A stretch of DNA of 64,000 nucleotides from Streptomyces sp. NBC_01471 (GCF_041438865.1 NZ_CP109450.1:4361001-4425000); one strand, 5' to 3'; counted from the stretch's first letter, positions 34,563-43,502 are shown. A program made the numbers and translations. The notes: generated by a model from the letters alone, not told the origin.

Positions 34563-34888
34563 TTCAGCATGATTGAACACGGTAGAGTTGGGGCAGCCCC
34601 CTTGATCACCCGCGCCGCGAGCAGCTGAGCGCGCATCAATGTGTGGGCAATGTGTTCGATCCCTATGCGCCGTAAGTGCCCTTTGCCCGGCCCGACTTGC
34701 CCGGGGATCCTGGGAAATCCGCCCAATGGGGTGTTCGGCTGCGCTCAGAATTCTCGTCCGATTGACCTGTTGCAGAGGGCAGTTGGGCAGATACATTCAG
34801 CCGCGGTCGACGCGTTACGACGCAAGGTCTGACCCGGATCCCGCGAAGTGCGGGCTCTGTGCAAGGGCCAGTAATAGGGGAGTTAGTC

Positions 34889-35092
34889 ATGGCTCAGGGC
34901 ACCGTCAAGTGGTTCAACGCGGAGAAGGGGTACGGCTTCATCGCGGTCGACGGTGGTGCGGATGTTTTCGTCCACTACAGCGCGATTCAGATGGACGGCT
35001 ACCGCACCCTTGAAGAAGGTCAGCGAGTCGAGTTCGAGATCTCGCAGGGCCAGAAGGGTCCGCAGGCGGACATGGTCAAGCTCGCCGTCTGA
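34889..35092 (+). CDS. cold-shock domain protein
   Basis: A 67-aa CspA-type single-stranded nucleic-acid binding protein: GTVKWFNAEKGYGFIAVDGGADVFVHYSAIQMDGYRTLEEGQRVEFEI. RNP1 (KGYGFI) and RNP2 (VFVHY) are intact. The ATG at 34889 follows GGGGAG by six bases. It probably acts as an RNA chaperone; in the related gene order of S. coelicolor this position is the SC-type cold-shock gene. It is monocistronic, with a long untranslated leader and the hairpin 35126-35164 after it. Confidence 0.95.
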   Translation: MAQGTVKWFNAEKGYGFIAVDGGADVFVHYSAIQMDGYRTLEEGQRVEFEISQGQKGPQADMVKLAV

Positions 35093-35125
35093 TCTCGGCG
35101 CGATCGGCCACCGAACCACTCACGC

Positions 35126-35164
35126 CGAGAGGCCCGCACCCCACAGAGGGGCGCGGGCCTCTCG
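35126..35164 (+). terminator. strong hairpin after the cold-shock gene
   Basis: CGAGAGGCCCGC (35126-35137) and GCGGGCCTCTCG (35153-35164) are perfectly complementary, with CCCC/GGGG inside the loop extending the stem. It lies 33 bases after the stop codon. Confidence 0.85.
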
Positions 35165-35264
35165 TGCGTCCGGGTCCGCCCGGCATGCGTCCCGTATCCA
35201 CCGAAGGCGCTTGCGCCCTCCCGTCGCCCGACCACCACCCCTGACTGGGCCTTCTCCGAAGGCG

Positions 35265-35291
35265 CTTGCACTCACCGGGGTCGAGTGCTAA
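35265..35291 (+). promoter_or_regulatory. CIRCE element 1 (HrcA operator) of groEL2
   Basis: CTTGCACTC (35265-35273), nine bases, GAGTGCTAA (35283-35291). The consensus is TTAGCACTC-N9-GAGTGCTAA; the right arm is perfect and the left has two differences. It is followed after nine bases by a second element. Confidence 0.85.
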
Positions 35292-35294
35292 TCA
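35266..35294 (+). promoter_or_regulatory. vegetative promoter of groEL2 inside CIRCE 1
   Basis: TTGCAC at 35266-35271, 17 bp, TAATCA at 35289-35294. Both hexamers lie in or next to the arms of CIRCE 1, so HrcA bound there would block RNA polymerase directly. Predicted transcription start near 35301, giving a leader of about 150 nt. Confidence 0.6.
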
Positions 35295-35300
35295 TTGGCG

Positions 35301-35327
35301 TTAGCACTCTCCTAGTGAGAGTGACAG
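35301..35327 (+). promoter_or_regulatory. CIRCE element 2 of groEL2
   Basis: TTAGCACTC (35301-35309), nine bases, GAGTGACAG (35319-35327). Left arm perfect, right arm 7 of 9. It begins about where transcription should start, so it would also be at the 5' end of the mRNA. Confidence 0.85.
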
Positions 35328-35451
35328 AAAGACCGGGTTGGTGAGGCCCGCGGGCCGGGTGGGGCAAGGAACCACCGGGCAAGCAGGCCGTCCGTCGCGG
35401 GCACCGCCAGGTCTGACGCTTTCCACCCCCTGTCCGGGAGGACCACTTCAC

Positions 35452-37077
35452 ATGGCCAAGATCATCGCGTTCGACGAGGAGGCACGGCGCGGTCTCGAGC
35501 GCGGGATGAACCAGCTCGCCGACGCCGTCAAGGTCACACTCGGCCCCAAGGGCCGCAACGTCGTCCTCGAGAAGAAGTGGGGCGCCCCCACGATCACCAA
35601 CGATGGTGTTTCCATCGCCAAGGAGATCGAGCTCGAGGACCCGTACGAGAAGATCGGCGCCGAGCTGGTCAAGGAGGTCGCCAAGAAGACGGACGACGTC
35701 GCCGGTGACGGTACGACCACCGCGACCGTCCTCGCGCAGGCGCTGGTTCGTGAGGGCCTCCGCAACGTCGCCGCCGGTGCCAACCCGATGGCCCTGAAGC
35801 GTGGCATCGAGAAGGCCGTCGAGGCCGTCTCCGCCGCCCTGCTTGAGCAGGCCAAGGACGTGGAGACCAAGGAGCAGATCGCTTCGACCGCCTCCATCTC
35901 CGCCGCTGACACCCAGATCGGCGAGCTCATCGCCGAGGCGATGGACAAGGTCGGCAAGGAAGGCGTCATCACCGTCGAGGAGTCGCAGACCTTCGGGCTC
36001 GAGCTTGAGCTCACCGAGGGCATGCGCTTCGACAAGGGCTACATCTCGGCGTACTTCGCCACCGACATGGAGCGTATGGAGTCGTCGCTCGACGACCCGT
36101 ACATCCTGATCGTCAACTCCAAGATCGGCAACGTGAAGGACCTCCTTCCGCTGCTTGAGAAGGTCATGCAGTCCGGCAAGGCGCTGCTGATCATCGCGGA
36201 GGACGTCGAGGGCGAGGCGCTGTCGACGCTGGTCGTCAACAAGATCCGCGGCACCTTCAAGTCCGTCGCCGTCAAGGCCCCGGGCTTCGGCGACCGCCGC
36301 AAGGCCATGCTCGGCGACATCGCCATCCTCACCGGTGGCACGGTCATCTCCGAGGAGGTCGGCCTCAAGCTGGAGAGCGCCGGTCTCGACCTGCTCGGCC
36401 GCGCCCGCAAGGTCGTCATCACCAAGGACGAGACCACGATCGTCGACGGTGCCGGTGACAGCGACCAGGTCCAGGGCCGCGTCAACCAGATCCGTGCCGA
36501 GATCGAGAACTCCGACTCGGACTACGACCGTGAGAAGCTCCAGGAGCGCCTGGCGAAGCTGGCCGGCGGCGTGGCCGTCATCAAGGCCGGTGCCGCGACC
36601 GAGGTCGAGCTCAAGGAGCGCAAGCACCGCATCGAGGACGCCGTTCGCAACGCGAAGGCGGCCGTCGAGGAGGGCATCGTCGCCGGTGGTGGCGTGGCCC
36701 TGCTCCAGGCCTCCGCGGTGTTCGAGAAGCTTGAGCTCGAAGGTGACGAGGCGACCGGCGCCAACGCCGTGAAGCTCGCGCTTGAGGCCCCGCTGAAGCA
36801 GATCGCCGTCAACGGTGGTCTCGAAGGCGGAGTCGTCGTCGAGAAGGTCCGCAACCTGACGGTCGGCCACGGCCTGAACGCCGCGACCGGCGAGTACGTC
36901 GACATGATCGCCGAGGGCATCATCGACCCGGCGAAGGTCACGCGCTCCGCGCTGCAGAACGCCGCGTCGATCGCCGCGCTGTTCCTCACCACCGAGGCCG
37001 TCATCGCCGACAAGCCGGAGAAGGCCGCCCCCGGCGGCGCCCCGGGCGGCATGCCCGGCGGTGACATGGACTTCTGA
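35452..37077 (+). CDS. groL: 60-kDa chaperonin GroEL2
   Basis: A 541-aa chaperonin beginning MAKIIAFDEEARRGLERGMNQL. ATP-site motifs are GPKGRNVVLEKKWGAP and VAGDGTTTATVLAQ. The C-terminus ends in a Gly-Met-rich tail (PGGAPGGMPGGDMDF). There is no groES next to it, which marks it as the solitary GroEL2 of Streptomyces rather than the groES-groEL1 operon. The ATG at 35452 follows GGGAGG. Controlled by HrcA through two CIRCE elements and ended by the hairpin 37139-37174. Confidence 0.97.
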   Translation: MAKIIAFDEEARRGLERGMNQLADAVKVTLGPKGRNVVLEKKWGAPTITNDGVSIAKEIELEDPYEKIGAELVKEVAKKTDDVAGDGTTTATVLAQALVREGLRNVAAGANPMALKRGIEKAVEAVSAALLEQAKDVETKEQIASTASISAADTQIGELIAEAMDKVGKEGVITVEESQTFGLELELTEGMRFDKGYISAYFATDMERMESSLDDPYILIVNSKIGNVKDLLPLLEKVMQSGKALLIIAEDVEGEALSTLVVNKIRGTFKSVAVKAPGFGDRRKAMLGDIAILTGGTVISEEVGLKLESAGLDLLGRARKVVITKDETTIVDGAGDSDQVQGRVNQIRAEIENSDSDYDREKLQERLAKLAGGVAVIKAGAATEVELKERKHRIEDAVRNAKAAVEEGIVAGGGVALLQASAVFEKLELEGDEATGANAVKLALEAPLKQIAVNGGLEGGVVVEKVRNLTVGHGLNAATGEYVDMIAEGIIDPAKVTRSALQNAASIAALFLTTEAVIADKPEKAAPGGAPGGMPGGDMDF

Positions 37078-37138
37078 TCCTCAGCTCTTCCAGCGAGGAT
37101 CGGCTGCTCCAGCAGTAGTACGGCAAGCAGTACGGACC

Positions 37139-37174
37139 GAGGGCGGTACCCCTTCTCGGAGGGGTACCGCCCTC
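37139..37174 (+). terminator. groEL2 terminator
   Basis: GAGGGCGGTACCCC (37139-37152) and GGGGTACCGCCCTC (37161-37174) form a perfect 14-bp stem with an 8-base loop, 61 bases after the groEL2 stop. It may also stop the convergent MFS transcript. Confidence 0.9.
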
Positions 37175-37216
37175 GGGCGTTCGCGGTTGCTTCCGGGGCC
37201 GTGGTCCGCGCCGCTC

Positions 37217-38608
37217 TCAGGAATCCGCGGCCAGGTGGCGCGGAGGACGCCGGTGGCGGCCCTCCGGCTCAGGTGCCAGGGCGATGCTGACGCGCGGCAC
37301 GCGCCGGGCGACCAGCGACACCGACATCGCGCGGAACACCGTCATCACCAGGACGATCACCGCGACGACCACCGTCACCGCCGCTCCGCCCCACGCGATC
37401 GCCGGACGGGGGCCCCACGTCTGCGCCGCCCAGCTCGCGGCCAGCGTGCCGAGGAACCAGCCCGCACGGTAGACGAGTTGGAAGATCGCCATCACCCGGC
37501 CGCGGAACTCCGGCAGTGTCTGGAGCTGCGCCAGGCTCAGCAGGCCCGCCCGCAGGACGAGGGAGACCGCTCCGACCGGCAGCAGCACCAGAGCCAGGGT
37601 CAGCAGGGACGGCATGGCCGCGGTGGCGAGTTCGAGGATCCCGAGCAGGAGGCTGCCCACCAGCACCGTGCCCAGCACGATCTTGGTCCGCCAGGTCAGC
37701 ACGGCCCCGATGAGGGAGCCGACGGAGATGACAGCGAGCAGGATGCCGTACGCCCCGGCCTGCCCCGTGAGTTCGCTGGAGGTCAGCAGGAGCAGCAGCG
37801 AGGGAAGACTCGTGCCGAAGAGGCCGACGGTGCCGATGACGAGCAGCAGCAGGGTGAGGCCGGGGCTGTGCCGCACGTACCCCCAGGCGCCGCGCACCCG
37901 GGGGCGCCCGCCCGTCCGCGGGGGACGGACGTGGAGTCGGGCCGGGCGGATGAGGAGGAGGGCCGCGAGCATCGTCAGGTAGGAGAGCCCGTTCAGCAGG
38001 ACCACCCCGCCCAGGCCCACCGCCCCCATGAGGGGGCCCGCCAGGGAGGAGCCGACGACCAGCGACAGGTTGAGGATGACGTTGTTGAGCGTGACCGCCC
38101 GCCTCAGCAGGGCATCGCCGGCGACCTCCGAGACGAAGACCTGCTCCGTCGGCAGCCCGATCGCGTTGATACTGCCGACGCAGAGCGCGCTGACCACGAG
38201 GTGCCACACCGCGAGCGAGCCGCTGTGCGCCAGCAGGCCGAGCAGCAGGGCCAGCAGCGCGAGCAGGGAGTGGGTGCACAGCAGCACCCGGCGCGGCGGG
38301 AAGCGGTCGGCGGCCAGACCGCCCACCTGGCTGAACAGCAGCATCGTGAAGATCGGCGCCGCGGTGACCACGCCGAGGACGAGGGCGTTGTGGCTGAGTT
38401 GGTAGGTGAACCAGCCCAGTGCCACGAGCTGTGTGTTGGTGCCGGTCTGGGAGACGACCAACCCGGCGTAGTAGAGCCGTGGATTGCGGGACGAGAGGAG
38501 CCCCGGCGCGCGTACACCGGACGGTGCGCCCGTCGTCCCGTCCGTTGTCGCGCCCGGTGCCGCAGCGCCCGTCCCGGGCGCCGTCCCGCCCGTTGTCCCG
38601 TCCGTCAT
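37217..38608 (-). CDS. MFS transporter (MFS_3/enterobactin-exporter type)
   Basis: A 463-aa exporter-like protein with about 12 membrane segments. Typical blocks: SRNPRLYYAGLVVSQTGTNTQLVALGWF at segment 1, GGLAADRFPPRRVLL as the MFS loop 2-3 motif, and FRGRVMAIFQLVYRAGWFLGTLAASW. The first 35 residues are an odd Thr/Gly/Ala-rich tract (TDGTTGG...TTDGTTGAP). The ATG at 38608 overlaps the stop of the upstream glycosyltransferase (ATGA), so the two are translationally coupled. An exporter coupled to a glycosyltransferase suggests secretion of a glycosylated small product; this is inference. Confidence 0.88.
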   Translation of the reverse strand: MTDGTTGGTAPGTGAAAPGATTDGTTGAPSGVRAPGLLSSRNPRLYYAGLVVSQTGTNTQLVALGWFTYQLSHNALVLGVVTAAPIFTMLLFSQVGGLAADRFPPRRVLLCTHSLLALLALLLGLLAHSGSLAVWHLVVSALCVGSINAIGLPTEQVFVSEVAGDALLRRAVTLNNVILNLSLVVGSSLAGPLMGAVGLGGVVLLNGLSYLTMLAALLLIRPARLHVRPPRTGGRPRVRGAWGYVRHSPGLTLLLLVIGTVGLFGTSLPSLLLLLTSSELTGQAGAYGILLAVISVGSLIGAVLTWRTKIVLGTVLVGSLLLGILELATAAMPSLLTLALVLLPVGAVSLVLRAGLLSLAQLQTLPEFRGRVMAIFQLVYRAGWFLGTLAASWAAQTWGPRPAIAWGGAAVTVVVAVIVLVMTVFRAMSVSLVARRVPRVSIALAPEPEGRHRRPPRHLAADS

Positions 38609-39612
38609 CCGGCGATCTGTGCGTACAGGCCGGACACGCTCTCCATGAAGGCGTCGGCCGACAGCCGTTCCTCGGCCAGTGCCCGCACCGTCCGCCGGTC
38701 GGTGTCGAGTGCCGCACGGATGTCCGTCATGACGAGGGACGGATCGCGGTCGCTGACGGCGCCGGTGAGGTTGTACTCCAGGAGGGCGCCGATGTTGTCC
38801 GCCGTGATGGGGCCGGCGTAGTGGTGGCCCGCGCAGAGGGTCGGAATGCCCGTCGCCAGGGCCTCCATCGCACCGCGCCCGAGTGAGATGACCACGTCCA
38901 TCTCGCCGAGCAGATTGGGTATCGACTGGCACGGCACGTGGTTGATGAGGATGATCTCGCTGCCGAAGCGGTCACTCGTGTCCCAGAACCCCGGACCGTC
39001 GCCCGCCACGTACACGAGGAACTCCTCGCGGTCGATGTTCTCGATGATCCGGCCGAGGAGGGCCTCGCGCCCGGAGTCCATCCGGCAGTAGATCAGGACC
39101 CGCGGCCGCCGCCCGCTGCTCTTGTCGAGGACCGCGGGGAAGCGCTCCAGGTCGACGCCCTGGTGCACGAGGACCGCCCGGTCCGGGGGAAGGTACCTGC
39201 GCTGGAGCGACAGCGCGTTCTCCGTCATGCACAGGAAACGCTCGCAGCGCGCGACGAGGTAGTCGGACGAACGGCGACCCGCGTGGTGGACGATCCTGAA
39301 CGCCGGTATGTGCGCGTCGAAGTGCATCAGCATCTCGTCGGGCACCTCGTCGACCAGGAGCAGATCGGTCTTGCCCGACGGATCGATCTCCTCCGTCACG
39401 GTGACGGAGTCCATGCCCTGGAAGGTCGACGTCAGGGCGAAGCTGGCGGGGGTGTCGACGACGAGCCGTACGGTGTGGCCCGCTCTGCTCATGGTCCTGA
39501 TCAGGTCGAGTACGAAGCTTTGCTGGCCGTAGGTGTGGTAGCGCCCGCGCTGGCTGTACTTGCCGTCGTAGATCGCGTTGCTGCCGGTGGCGAGCAGGTA
39601 GGTGATGTGCAC
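38605..39612 (-). CDS. glycosyltransferase, GT4-like fold
   Basis: A 335-aa protein starting MHITYLLATGSNAIYDGKYSQRGRYHTYGQQSFVLDLIRTMSRAGH. This is the GT-B opening where a glycosyl group acceptor pocket follows strand 1. The C-terminal half has VLIYCRMDSGREALLGRII, FLVYVAGDGPGFWD and DVVISLGRGAMEALATGIPTLCAG, the E-containing donor motif of GT4. Donor and acceptor unknown. It lies between a GNAT gene (172 bp upstream) and a coupled MFS exporter. The group is absent from the otherwise conserved core order, so it looks like an accessory insertion. Confidence 0.75.
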   Translation of the reverse strand: MHITYLLATGSNAIYDGKYSQRGRYHTYGQQSFVLDLIRTMSRAGHTVRLVVDTPASFALTSTFQGMDSVTVTEEIDPSGKTDLLLVDEVPDEMLMHFDAHIPAFRIVHHAGRRSSDYLVARCERFLCMTENALSLQRRYLPPDRAVLVHQGVDLERFPAVLDKSSGRRPRVLIYCRMDSGREALLGRIIENIDREEFLVYVAGDGPGFWDTSDRFGSEIILINHVPCQSIPNLLGEMDVVISLGRGAMEALATGIPTLCAGHHYAGPITADNIGALLEYNLTGAVSDRDPSLVMTDIRAALDTDRRTVRALAEERLSADAFMESVSGLYAQIAG

Positions 39613-39784
39613 GCTTCCTCATCGGTTCGCTGAGTGGGGGCGCGGACCGTGCCCTGTTCCGGACACGCCCCGGAGCGGCGGCTCCGTACGGAAGCCGCCG
39701 CTGGTTCACGGGAGTGGGTGGCGGGTGTCCTGTCGGGGGACCGGGCGCCGGCCGCGGTGTGCGGCGCGTGGGCGGAGCGCGCGG

Positions 39785-40423
39785 TCAGGCGCCCTTCGGG
39801 TACTGCTCGAAGCCGAAGCGCCGGTCGAACTCGGCCTGGCGGTCCTTGTCGAAGAAGCGCACCATCTTGACCATCGGTCCCCAGCGCTCGTCCAGGCTCA
39901 TGCCCTCGATGCTGAATCCGTGCTTGAGCTGGAAGATCATCGCGGTGCGGTTGCTCGGGTGGTGCTCGGACGTCACCCGCTCGTATCCGACCGCCTGCAG
40001 GTACTCCAGCAGCTTGACGTAACAGAGGGCGGCGACGCGCTGGGCGCGGAACTCGGGCAGCATGCCGCTCGTGCCCAGGTAGAAGGTGTCGGGGTCGGCC
40101 ATCCGGCCCTTCAGCCACCCCATCAGCTTCCCGTCGCCGTCCTCCATGAGGATCCGCTCCTGGTGGAGCGTCCGGTATTCCGCGATCAGCTCCTCCGACT
40201 TGGGGCGGTACGGGTAGGCGTCCCGGTCGGGGAAGACGGACGCGTAGATCTCTCCGACCGCCTCCCGGAACGTCGCTTCGTCGACGCACCGGCCGACTCC
40301 GCTGCTCGCGCCCGGGAGCCGCACGGGAAAGAAGCGGCTGCGTATGTCGTCGATGGTGTCGAGGCTGCCGATGGTGCTGAGGTTGTCGGGAGAAGGCATG
40401 GAGTTCAGCTGAGTATTTCGCAT
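39785..40423 (-). CDS. GNAT-type N-acyltransferase
   Basis: A 212-aa protein with a GNAT fold: RILMEDGDGKLMGWLKG, FYLGTSGMLPEFRAQRVAALCYVKLLEYLQAVGYERVTSEHHPSNRTAMIFQLKHGFSIEGM. The LPEFRAQRVAALCYVKLL block fits the acyl-CoA pyrophosphate loop and helix, and NRTAMIFQLKHGF is the usual C-terminal motif. Start at the ATG 40423; a GTG one codon upstream is equally possible and no good ribosome-binding site is seen. It is the first gene of the GNAT-glycosyltransferase-exporter set. Confidence 0.75.
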   Translation of the reverse strand: MRNTQLNSMPSPDNLSTIGSLDTIDDIRSRFFPVRLPGASSGVGRCVDEATFREAVGEIYASVFPDRDAYPYRPKSEELIAEYRTLHQERILMEDGDGKLMGWLKGRMADPDTFYLGTSGMLPEFRAQRVAALCYVKLLEYLQAVGYERVTSEHHPSNRTAMIFQLKHGFSIEGMSLDERWGPMVKMVRFFDKDRQAEFDRRFGFEQYPKGA

Positions 40424-40515
40424 CACAGGATGGGATGACCGACGCGGCGGAAAGGTTCACTCCCCGTGCCGCAGAGTCCAGTTCGGCCCTGAACGAGGAA
40501 CCCCTTTCCCCCCGA

Positions 40516-40546
40516 TCAGGTCACTCAGGTCACTCAGGTCACTCAG
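40516..40546. repeat. 9-bp tandem repeat (TCAGGTCAC) x3.4
   Basis: Three perfect copies of TCAGGTCAC and a partial fourth, in the 331-bp gap 40424-40754. The rest of the gap shows no convincing gene. A short minus-strand stretch (40550-40650) translates to a conserved-looking MGGGVSRVEEVLVHPDLEP but lacks a start context and a body, and may be a gene remnant. Confidence 0.7.
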
Positions 40547-40754
40547 CCGGCGGTGCGGGCTCACCGGGTCCCTGGACCTGATCCGGTTCAAGGTCGGGGT
40601 GTACGAGGACCTCCTCGACCCGGCTGACGCCGCCGCCCATCAGTGTCACGTCCCATCGCCTTCGGGGGACGACGCGATGCCACTGTGACCGGTTGGCCAG
40701 TTGTCGATGGGCACGATGGGCCGAGTACCCGGAGGAGACCGGGCTCCGCGACCG

Positions 40755-41336
40755 TCAGTCCGCGTATTCCTTGAGTTTCCCGGTCTCCAGGGTGATCGAG
40801 ACGGGAGCGGGCAGCGTGAGCGTAGTGCCGTACGCGTGGGATGTCCGGGTCCGGTACTCGCCCCGGTCCGGATCGCTGTAGACGACGAGCTTCTCCGCGT
40901 CCCGGTCGACGAGGAGGTAGACCGGGATGCCGGAGGCCGCGTAACCGTCACGCTTCTCCACGCGGTCGCGGAGGTCCGTGTCGGCGTCGTGCGAGGTGAC
41001 TTCCACGGCCATGAGCGTGCCATCGGTGTCTGCCCACTCGCCGCTCTGGCCCACGTAGTGGTCGAGCGGGGCCAGGGCGCCGTCCGCGCGGGCGCGGCCC
41101 CTGCGGTAGGAATCCACTTTGAGGCCCTGCTCCGGATACAGGGCCAGTTCAGGGCGCTGCTGCATGCACTGCCTCAGCAGCCACATGACAATGGCGCCAT
41201 GCAGTTGGTCCGGCACGGGCTTGACCTCAAGCTTTCCGTTGATGAATTCCAGTGCCACGGTCTCGGGCGCATGGCGGGCAAGCTCTTCGAAGTCCTCGAC
41301 GGACATCTGGGCGTGATCAGCGGTGCTGGGGGTCAT
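40755..41336 (-). CDS. Uma2 family (DUF820) restriction-endonuclease-fold protein
   Basis: A 193-aa protein of the Uma2/DUF820 family, PD-(D/E)XK nuclease fold. Diagnostic parts are EFINGKLEVKPVPDQLHGAIVMWLLRQ, the core LMAVEVTSHDADTDLRDRVEKRDGYAASGIPVYLLVDRD (E-V-x-S and K/R residues), and GEYRTRTSHAYGTTLTLPAPV. These proteins are abundant in Streptomyces and cyanobacteria and their biological target is unknown. The ATG at 41336 follows GGAGG; the long upstream frame overlaps another gene. A second Uma2 protein is at 55031-55633. Confidence 0.88.
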   Translation of the reverse strand: MTPSTADHAQMSVEDFEELARHAPETVALEFINGKLEVKPVPDQLHGAIVMWLLRQCMQQRPELALYPEQGLKVDSYRRGRARADGALAPLDHYVGQSGEWADTDGTLMAVEVTSHDADTDLRDRVEKRDGYAASGIPVYLLVDRDAEKLVVYSDPDRGEYRTRTSHAYGTTLTLPAPVSITLETGKLKEYAD

Positions 41337-41392
41337 GGCGTCGCCTCCTCCCCTCCATCGTGCCCCGCTTCCGGCACGAATGAGCTGAACGG

Positions 41393-42271
41393 TCATGTGC
41401 GGGTCCTCTCGGGGGGCCGGGTCAGGGCCGCCCGCGCCTCGGCGGCGCGGGAACGGACGTGGTCGGGGGGCAGTGCGGCCGGACGGCGCACGGCCACCCC
41501 TCGGCACTCCGCGCACTCGCCGCCCGGCAGCGCCTCGGGCCGACCCGGTGCCCCGCACTTGCCGCACTCCAGGACACGCAGGGCCGGGCGTGGGACGCGC
41601 GGGGGCTGCGGTGCGCGCTCGGGCGGGAGCTTGTCGGTGAGCCGCCTGCGGACGAGTGAGGACGCGCGGTGTACGGGGGTCGGCAGCCCGGACGTCAGCG
41701 CGTGCAGCATCTCGGGTTCGGTGGCGCCGCGCTCGAACCACGTGGCGGCAAGGGGCTCCAGCGCGGCACAGTCCGCCGCCGAAAGGGTCAGCGAGGGCGC
41801 GGTGCGGCCGAGGGCGGCCAGCAGGATGAACGCCCGCGACCGGGAAGGCCGTTGGGGCGGAGGAGAGTCATCGGGTGCGTCCCCGGTGGTGAACGCTGCC
41901 CACCAGGCGTCGTCGCGGGCGGTCCGGGAGAACCACGTACGCGTCACCCAGCGGGCGCTGTCCGCCCCGATCAGGTGCTCGCTGCCCCGGCGCAGATGTC
42001 CGGCGCGCTGGAGAGCGTTGAGCGCGGTGCGCAGGGCGCACTGCCCGTAGGGGAGGACTCGGGCGAGCGTCTTGACCGAGATGTCGGACCCGTCCGGCAG
42101 CCGGTCGATGTACGCGGCGATGGACGCTTCGCGGGGCGGCAGGTGCGCGAAATCCGATGCGGTGTACGGACGTTGGTCAGTCGCGGAGCGCTTCCCGTAC
42201 CCGGGGTTGGCCATCGGGTGAGGGGGCACGTGGGACGGGCGGTGGGCAGGATTAAGGTGGCTGTCAGCCAT
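41393..42271 (-). CDS. winged-helix protein with C-terminal zinc ribbon
   Basis: A 292-aa protein. Residues 45-105 read as a winged helix (SIAAYIDRLPDGSDISVKTLARVLPYGQCALRTALNALQRAGHLRRGSEHL), resembling HTH domains found in Streptomyces plasmid and chromosomal regulators. The C-terminus has a zinc-ribbon-like CGKCGAPG...GECAECRG. The middle is Ala-rich. Probably a DNA-binding regulator. The start is at 42271; an internal ATG (MANPGYGKRS) is an alternative. The next 276 bp (42272-42547) hold no recognised gene. Confidence 0.65.
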   Translation of the reverse strand: MADSHLNPAHRPSHVPPHPMANPGYGKRSATDQRPYTASDFAHLPPREASIAAYIDRLPDGSDISVKTLARVLPYGQCALRTALNALQRAGHLRRGSEHLIGADSARWVTRTWFSRTARDDAWWAAFTTGDAPDDSPPPQRPSRSRAFILLAALGRTAPSLTLSAADCAALEPLAATWFERGATEPEMLHALTSGLPTPVHRASSLVRRRLTDKLPPERAPQPPRVPRPALRVLECGKCGAPGRPEALPGGECAECRGVAVRRPAALPPDHVRSRAAEARAALTRPPERTRT

Positions 42272-42547
42272 GGATCGAACCTCGATGCTTGTCGATCTGG
42301 TTGGTCAGGCCCCGGAGCCGGTGTTGGCGCACCGACCGGGGCCGTTTACGTTCTGTGAGCACGCTAGAGCCTGGCGACCGTCCGTCGCAAGTCGGTCACG
42401 AAAAGTCAACATGCCGCGCGGGGAGGGGGGTTGGGTGGGATATCAGACCCTCCACCCCATCACTGTGAAGAGGGCTCGGAGCGCGGGGCTTGAGCCCCGG
42501 GGCCGCGCGGGGGCGGTCGGTCGGCCGACGAGGAGATGCCTGCCCCT

Positions 42548-43429
42548 TCAGAGGATCGGCGGGCGCCCCAGCCTGGTCATGCGCCACACCGTGCGCCACT
42601 TCATCGGGTCGCGCGGGCCGCACGGCCTCCGCGCGCCTTCGGCGAAACCGCCCCACCACGCGGTGAGACCGGCGAGGGAGCGGATGCGCGCCAGGGTGAG
42701 GACGATCCACACGCCGAGATAGACCGGGACCAGCGCGGCCGGGAGCCTGCGCCGGGCGAGCCAGACCCGGTTCCGGGCGGTGAAGCGGTAGTAGACGGCA
42801 TGGCGCGCCGGAGAGGTCGCCGGGTGCTGGAGCACGAGCTCCGGCTCGTACAGGATCTTCCACCCCGCGTCGAGTGCCCGCCAGGCGAGGTCGGACTCCT
42901 CGTGCCCGAAGAAGAACTCCCCCGGCCACAGGCCGATCTCCCTGAGCATGGGCATCGCGAGAGCGTGTCCGCCACCGAGGAACGCGGTCACCGGTCCGCG
43001 TCGCATCGGATCGTCCGCACGGAGCCGGGGCACCCAGCGCCGCTCCGTGTGGCCGTGTTCGTCGGCGACCCGGAACCCGGTGATCCCCAGCCCCGGGTCC
43101 GCCGCGAACAGCTGCTGGACCGTGCGGAACACGTCGTCGCTGATGAGCAGGCCGTCGTCGTCCAGTTCGAGGACGACATCGGCCTCGCCCGACTCGCGCA
43201 GCATCTCAAGACCGACGTTGCGGCCGCCCGGACAGCCCAGGTTCTCATCGAGCGGGACCTTGGTCACGTTCGCCGCCACGTCCACATCGGTGAGAGGCGT
43301 CGCGTTGCCGATGAGGATCACCCGCGCAGCCGGCACATCCTGCTTCTCCACCGAAGCGAGCAGAGCCTCCAGCTCACGCGGGCGCGTGCCCATCGTCACG
43401 ATGACCACTCCGAGACGCGGCAACGACAT
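42548..43429 (-). CDS. family 2 glycosyltransferase
   Basis: A 293-aa GT2 (GT-A fold) enzyme: VVIVTMGTRPRELEALLASVEKQD at strand 1, LDENLGCPGGRNVGLEML (rhamnosyl/galactofuranosyl-type N-x-G-x-x-x-x-N pattern), the metal site LELDDDG, and GGGHALAMPMLREIGLWPGEFFFGHEESDLAWRALDAGW, the ED-type catalytic region. The C-terminal 60 residues are basic with a hydrophobic stretch (LPAALVPVYLGVWIVLTLA) that may sit on the membrane. Acceptor unknown. An O-methyltransferase and a thioesterase gene lie just upstream on the same strand. Confidence 0.85.
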   Translation of the reverse strand: MSLPRLGVVIVTMGTRPRELEALLASVEKQDVPAARVILIGNATPLTDVDVAANVTKVPLDENLGCPGGRNVGLEMLRESGEADVVLELDDDGLLISDDVFRTVQQLFAADPGLGITGFRVADEHGHTERRWVPRLRADDPMRRGPVTAFLGGGHALAMPMLREIGLWPGEFFFGHEESDLAWRALDAGWKILYEPELVLQHPATSPARHAVYYRFTARNRVWLARRRLPAALVPVYLGVWIVLTLARIRSLAGLTAWWGGFAEGARRPCGPRDPMKWRTVWRMTRLGRPPIL

Positions 43430-43502
43430 GGCGGCACACTCCAGACACTCCAGGGGTCGGCGAAGCCCCTGATGCTAGGCCCTGTCCGGGTGCCGCAGCA
43501 GA

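Noticed and set aside
35283..35309. Single everted repeat GAGTGCTAA-N9-TTAGCACTC as the groEL2 operator
   Set aside because: It is better read as the right arm of one CIRCE and the left arm of the next; both flanking arms are present.
40550..40650. Minus-strand peptide MGGGVSRVEEVLVHPDLEPDQVQ
   Set aside because: It looks protein-like but is only about 35 residues, has no start signal, and I cannot name a parent family; mentioned only as a possible remnant.
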